A stretch of DNA of 6,828 nt from assembly GCA_900543055.1 (NCBI GenBank), contig UQQI01000066.1:1-6828 (forward strand), read 5' to 3'. The position numbers and the translations under genes are program-made. This DNA is from an uncultured Mollicutes bacterium (lineage in GTDB: Bacteria; Bacillota_I; Bacilli_A; RF39; UBA660). Below are positions 5,601 to 6,828 of this stretch, one piece after another; position 1 is the first letter of the stretch, and each line of letters opens with the position of its first letter. The notes below the pieces were generated by a model. That model had not been told where the DNA came from and did no database searches. It worked only from the letters and a program-made list of their open reading frames with translations.

Positions 5601-6828
5601 ATAAGTTATAAATCTAATAATTTAGATATTATAGATTTAGATGAAAGTGGAAATTTTATTCCTAAAAAAACGGGAAATACGACAATTCATGTAGAAAGTT
5701 TATATGATGGTTATATTAATGATGTTCCGATATCTGTATCTTATCTACCTCATTATAATATAAAGTTTGATTCTAATGGTGGAACTGGAGTAATGAAAGA
5801 TATTGAAGTTTCTACAGAAGAAAATTACACATTACCTGATAATGCATTTATAAAAGAAAATTATAAATTTAAATCATGGAATACAAAAAAAGATGGAACA
5901 GGAAAGGAATATAGTAATTTAGCTCAAATAGAAAAATTGAATGATAAAGAGACGTTAATATTATATGCACAGTGGATAGGTAATGAAATAACTATAACTT
6001 TTGATGCTAATGGAGGAGTAGTAACTCCAACAGAAAAAAAGGTGAGGTATGGTGAAAATTATGGAGAATTACCAATACCTGTAAAAAATAATAATGCATT
6101 TTTATATTGGACCGGTGGTAATGTAATAGTAGATGTAAGTAAAAAAATAAGTGCACGAGAATTAAGCGCAAATTGGAAGGAAAATGCTTATACAATAATT
6201 TATAATGCTAATGGCGGAAGGATATTAGAAAATAGTAATTCAAATTATAAAATAATGTCTGATAAAAAATATATAAACACAGGTGACTATAATAAAGAAA
6301 GTACAATATTAAATAACTATTTTCAAAAGTCTGGTTCTAAATTTAAAGAATGGAACACAATGCCAGATGGAACAGGAACTGCTTATGAAGAAGTAGAAAA
6401 AATAAATTTAAGTAATATAGAAAATTCTCAATTAAACTTATATGCAATATGGGAAAATGAAAAAGGAATAATTACATTTAATTCAAATGATAAAAATAAT
6501 AATACAAAAGAACAAATAGTTACATTAAATGAGAATATAAAATTAGATAGTAATACTTTTAAAAGAGATGGTTACGAATTTGTTGAATGGAATACAGAAT
6601 CAGATGGAACAGGTGATAAATATTCTGATGGAGAAATAATATCTTTAAGCAAAAATGTTACTTTATATGCTATCTGGAAAGAAAGTTTTATTTACAAAAT
6701 AAATAATTATGCTGTTGATGAAGTAAATAACTATATAAGTAAAATAATGGTTGATACTACTATAGAAAATTTTAAAAAAAATATAGAATTAAATAAATTA
6801 TATAATATGGATATTGAATATAAAATAA
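2625..6828 (+). CDS. Large surface/secreted papain-family (C1A) cysteine protease with adhesin-like repeats; 3' end outside window
   Basis: The frame is open for 1,401 codons to the window edge with no stop. Residues 1-4 are MKKK and 5-22 are hydrophobic, forming a signal peptide or membrane anchor with no clear cleavage site. A propeptide-like segment runs to about 110. The protease starts at IPDSYDLRN (111-119) and has PVRDQG (128-133, oxyanion Gln132), catalytic Cys138 in GICWTFA, His319 in GGHAM and Asn362 in KNSWG: a complete papain-type set. Next come a lectin-like domain (about 396-500) of the kind that follows bacterial C1 peptidases, a GLUG/beta-helix-like region (604-954), a Big2-like domain (956-1042), four Flg_new-type repeats (1046-1351) and the start of another module (1357 on). 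It should cleave proteins outside the cell; the repeats suggest attachment or a stalk. Start chosen from AAGGAG at 2609-2614. Protease call is very sure; substrate and anchoring are unknown. Confidence 0.93.
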   Translation, partial: MKKKWFLILIIIAIFGVGIFFYNKKNIYINIVLSQSSYNYLPKEAKNYIKEVYNKTGNVLKTEKNKEKDNIYLNPKYVNYLTMSKENNKEEIPVPVVVDYTNDKVESEQNIPDSYDLRNIDGKNYITPVRDQGNLGICWTFATAGAMESKILKENYSNNQTLISERQIDYATSTNGIKDYRSEYISFISRGLGEGGNFYIATVAMANGISLYNYNAFKEFNDEDLDNMELSDVLSYKKSSYEVDSTINMETLNLRESSNQLTESEKITRTNYLNDIKTNIMKNGAAYLGTYMNNSCIYKDKNINGYILDVYNCSKTGGHAMQIIGWDDNKEYSYCADNNRHTADISSCKNKVIGKGVWILKNSWGDLTPYLYLTYDSLDSTIGFINEIKINKEKTWDNNYVLANTATAYKEKSYVLSKSKIKNQEILKKVKFFALTPNTEYTIRVFKEDYSFETFKVSSDKPGLITLNLNKDVIVNKDCAVNISTNGSYIDSVSVFTKNIDTSPYIDSSSHENKELSTEPMRLYSETKNIPSGAIVDYKLYNSKNEDVTSYLNISNNVIAENNINTIVSLNKEIKTDKYRMDIIYDSSVISSFNLTHQEQNGLGTKNNPYIITTPTELSNIRNNPSAYYELGNDIDLSEATRKNGELENADSVCNEAFGWESINNFNGYLDGKGHSIKGLYQNNNIMCNDNHIWRDNSNGLINYAYGNVTIKNIILEDFDITCQGAYCGGLISNYKDNENSDDRTEANLILENIVFKNNKITGVYNDSNIDSSYHTSYGGGLLGNIESKNGAININNIYLDNVLEVSNFIKKSSFIETLFAKEANISNIRLGGTINGKYGDGSGDSIFNNKILANTNVDIKNIFSSVDGNNISGNFFGDIYSDNINVSNIKVLKINDNGLCRNDTNCFINDKNVVYEKSDIKTLLKKENYAYWDNFDDNWIIKTVNGIPRFPVLKNIPFEYTNINNITYQQELNKKDNIYNYITPNYDIAKRISYKSNNLDIIDLDESGNFIPKKTGNTTIHVESLYDGYINDVPISVSYLPHYNIKFDSNGGTGVMKDIEVSTEENYTLPDNAFIKENYKFKSWNTKKDGTGKEYSNLAQIEKLNDKETLILYAQWIGNEITITFDANGGVVTPTEKKVRYGENYGELPIPVKNNNAFLYWTGGNVIVDVSKKISARELSANWKENAYTIIYNANGGRILENSNSNYKIMSDKKYINTGDYNKESTILNNYFQKSGSKFKEWNTMPDGTGTAYEEVEKINLSNIENSQLNLYAIWENEKGIITFNSNDKNNNTKEQIVTLNENIKLDSNTFKRDGYEFVEWNTESDGTGDKYSDGEIISLSKNVTLYAIWKESFIYKINNYAVDEVNNYISKIMVDTTIENFKKNIELNKLYNMDIEYKI
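2955..3740 (+). other. C1A peptidase domain with two enlarged inter-catalytic segments
   Basis: This region encodes residues 111 to about 372 of the large protein. Catalytic spacing is wider than in papain: Cys138 to His319 is 181 residues (134 in papain) and His319 to Asn362 is 43 (16 in papain). Four extra cysteines, C296, C313, C335 and C348, flank the active-site His and could form two disulfides. The Gln132-Cys138 spacing of 6 is exactly that of papain (Gln19-Cys25). Confidence 0.85.
3810..4121 (+). other. Lectin-like domain following the peptidase
   Basis: Residues about 396-499 begin TWDNNYVLANTATAY and include VKFFALTPNTEYTIRVFKE, a pattern of beta strands typical of the lectin-like domain that follows C1 peptidases in many bacterial and archaeal surface proteins. 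It probably binds a ligand or packs on the protease. Recognition is by remembered pattern, not by search. Confidence 0.6.
4434..5486 (+). other. GLUG / beta-helix-like region
   Basis: Residues 604-954 open with GTKNNPYIITTPTELSNIR and include FNGYLDGKGHSIKGL (666-680), both typical lead-ins of GLUG-type surface regions. Two GLUG-like turns follow: CGGLISNY (728-735) and YGGGLLGN (778-785). Strands of the form VTIKNIILED, LILENIVFKN and ININNIYLDN repeat about every coil, as in a right-handed beta-helix. The region closes with NGIPRFPVL (946-954), a usual end of such segments. Cysteines occur in close pairs (C723/C728, C901/C907) and a wider one (C654/C688). Confidence 0.65.
5490..5750 (+). 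other. Big2-like bacterial Ig-like domain
   Basis: Residues about 956-1042 show the pattern of a Big2 domain: an early strand, then ISYKSNNLDIIDLDESGNF (compare the usual W/Y-x-S-x-N-x-x-I-x-x-x-x-x-G) followed by TGNTTIHVES and a closing PISVSY strand. It acts as a spacer between the beta-helix-like part and the Flg_new-type repeats. Divergent from the family norm. Confidence 0.5.
5760..6677 (+). repeat. Four tandem Flg_new (Listeria-Bacteroides/InlB B-type) protein repeats
   Basis: Repeat 1 spans 5760-5975 (residues 1046-1117), repeat 2 5988-6176 (1122-1184), repeat 3 6192-6452 (1190-1276) and repeat 4 6468-6677 (1282-1351). The shared frame is I-x-F-x-x-N-G-G at the start, F-x-x-W-N-T-x-x-D-G-T-G in the middle and L-Y-A-x-W at the end. 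The 11-nt DNA word GATGGAACAGG recurs at 5892, 6366 and 6603. Repeat 2 lacks the WNTxxDGTG part and is short, repeat 3 has an insertion of about 15-20 residues, and repeat 4 has NSNDKN where NGG is usual. Such repeats occur in surface adhesins of Firmicutes and Bacteroides and are extracellular. Confidence 0.85.
6693..6828 (+). other. Start of a further C-terminal module, cut by the window edge
   Basis: Residues 1357-1401 (YKINNYAVDEVNNYISKI, then VDTTIENFKKNIELN) change style after the last repeat. They resemble a module, often seen in surface proteins of AT-rich gut Firmicutes, with an N-x-Y-I-x-x-I...T-x-x-x-F-x-x-N pattern that can precede a dockerin-like or anchoring end. This match is from memory and the module is incomplete. 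The last bases TAA (6826-6828) are out of frame and do not end the gene. Confidence 0.45.

Noticed and set aside
6007..6195. Minus-strand open frame of 62 codons
   Set aside because: It is opposite Flg_new-type repeats 2 and 3; its His/Leu-rich composition is a product of the complementary strand.
6826..6828. Terminal TAA as the stop codon of the large gene
   Set aside because: Counting from ATG 2625, the last full codon is 6825-6827 (ATA), so this TAA is out of frame and the gene continues past the window.

Overview
The window is very A+T-rich DNA from a low-GC Gram-positive-type bacterium. Coding uses AAA, AAT, ATA, TTA and AGA heavily, and all genes lie on the + strand behind purine-rich GGAG-type ribosome binding sites. 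TGA is used as a stop (217-219 and 2177-2179). Every tryptophan I could read in the 1,401-codon gene is TGG, which argues for the standard bacterial code rather than the Mycoplasma code. The protein architecture (papain-family protease, GLUG-like region, Ig-like domain, Listeria-Bacteroides/Flg_new repeats) fits host-associated Firmicutes, such as uncultured AT-rich gut Bacilli or Clostridia. This taxonomic reading is inference.

Region 1 (1-2571) is a tight gene train. It starts with the 3' end of an unidentified gene (1-219), which overlaps by 8 nt a 655-residue cytoplasmic protein with a HEINH zinc-peptidase motif (212-2179). That protein overlaps by ATGA an ASCH-domain gene (2176-2475). 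The overlaps suggest co-transcription and translational coupling. The ASCH frame is cut by a TAA at 2473-2475, but the same frame stays open to a TAG at 2569-2571. The extra 31 codons read like the missing ASCH C-terminus, so the gene appears to carry an in-frame nonsense change.

Region 2 (2572-2624) is a short spacer holding the ribosome binding site of the next gene. I see no convincing promoter or terminator in it.

Region 3 (2625-6828) is one very large gene that stays open to the window edge. It encodes a membrane-targeted C1A (papain-like) cysteine protease with a complete Gln/Cys/His/Asn active site. A lectin-like domain, a beta-helix/GLUG-like region, a Big2-like domain, four Flg_new-type repeats and the start of a further C-terminal module follow. 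It looks like a modular cell-surface or secreted protease that attaches to something through its long C-terminal stalk. No functional link between this gene and the upstream train is visible beyond shared strand and proximity. No tRNA, rRNA, CRISPR array, insertion sequence or attachment site was recognised.
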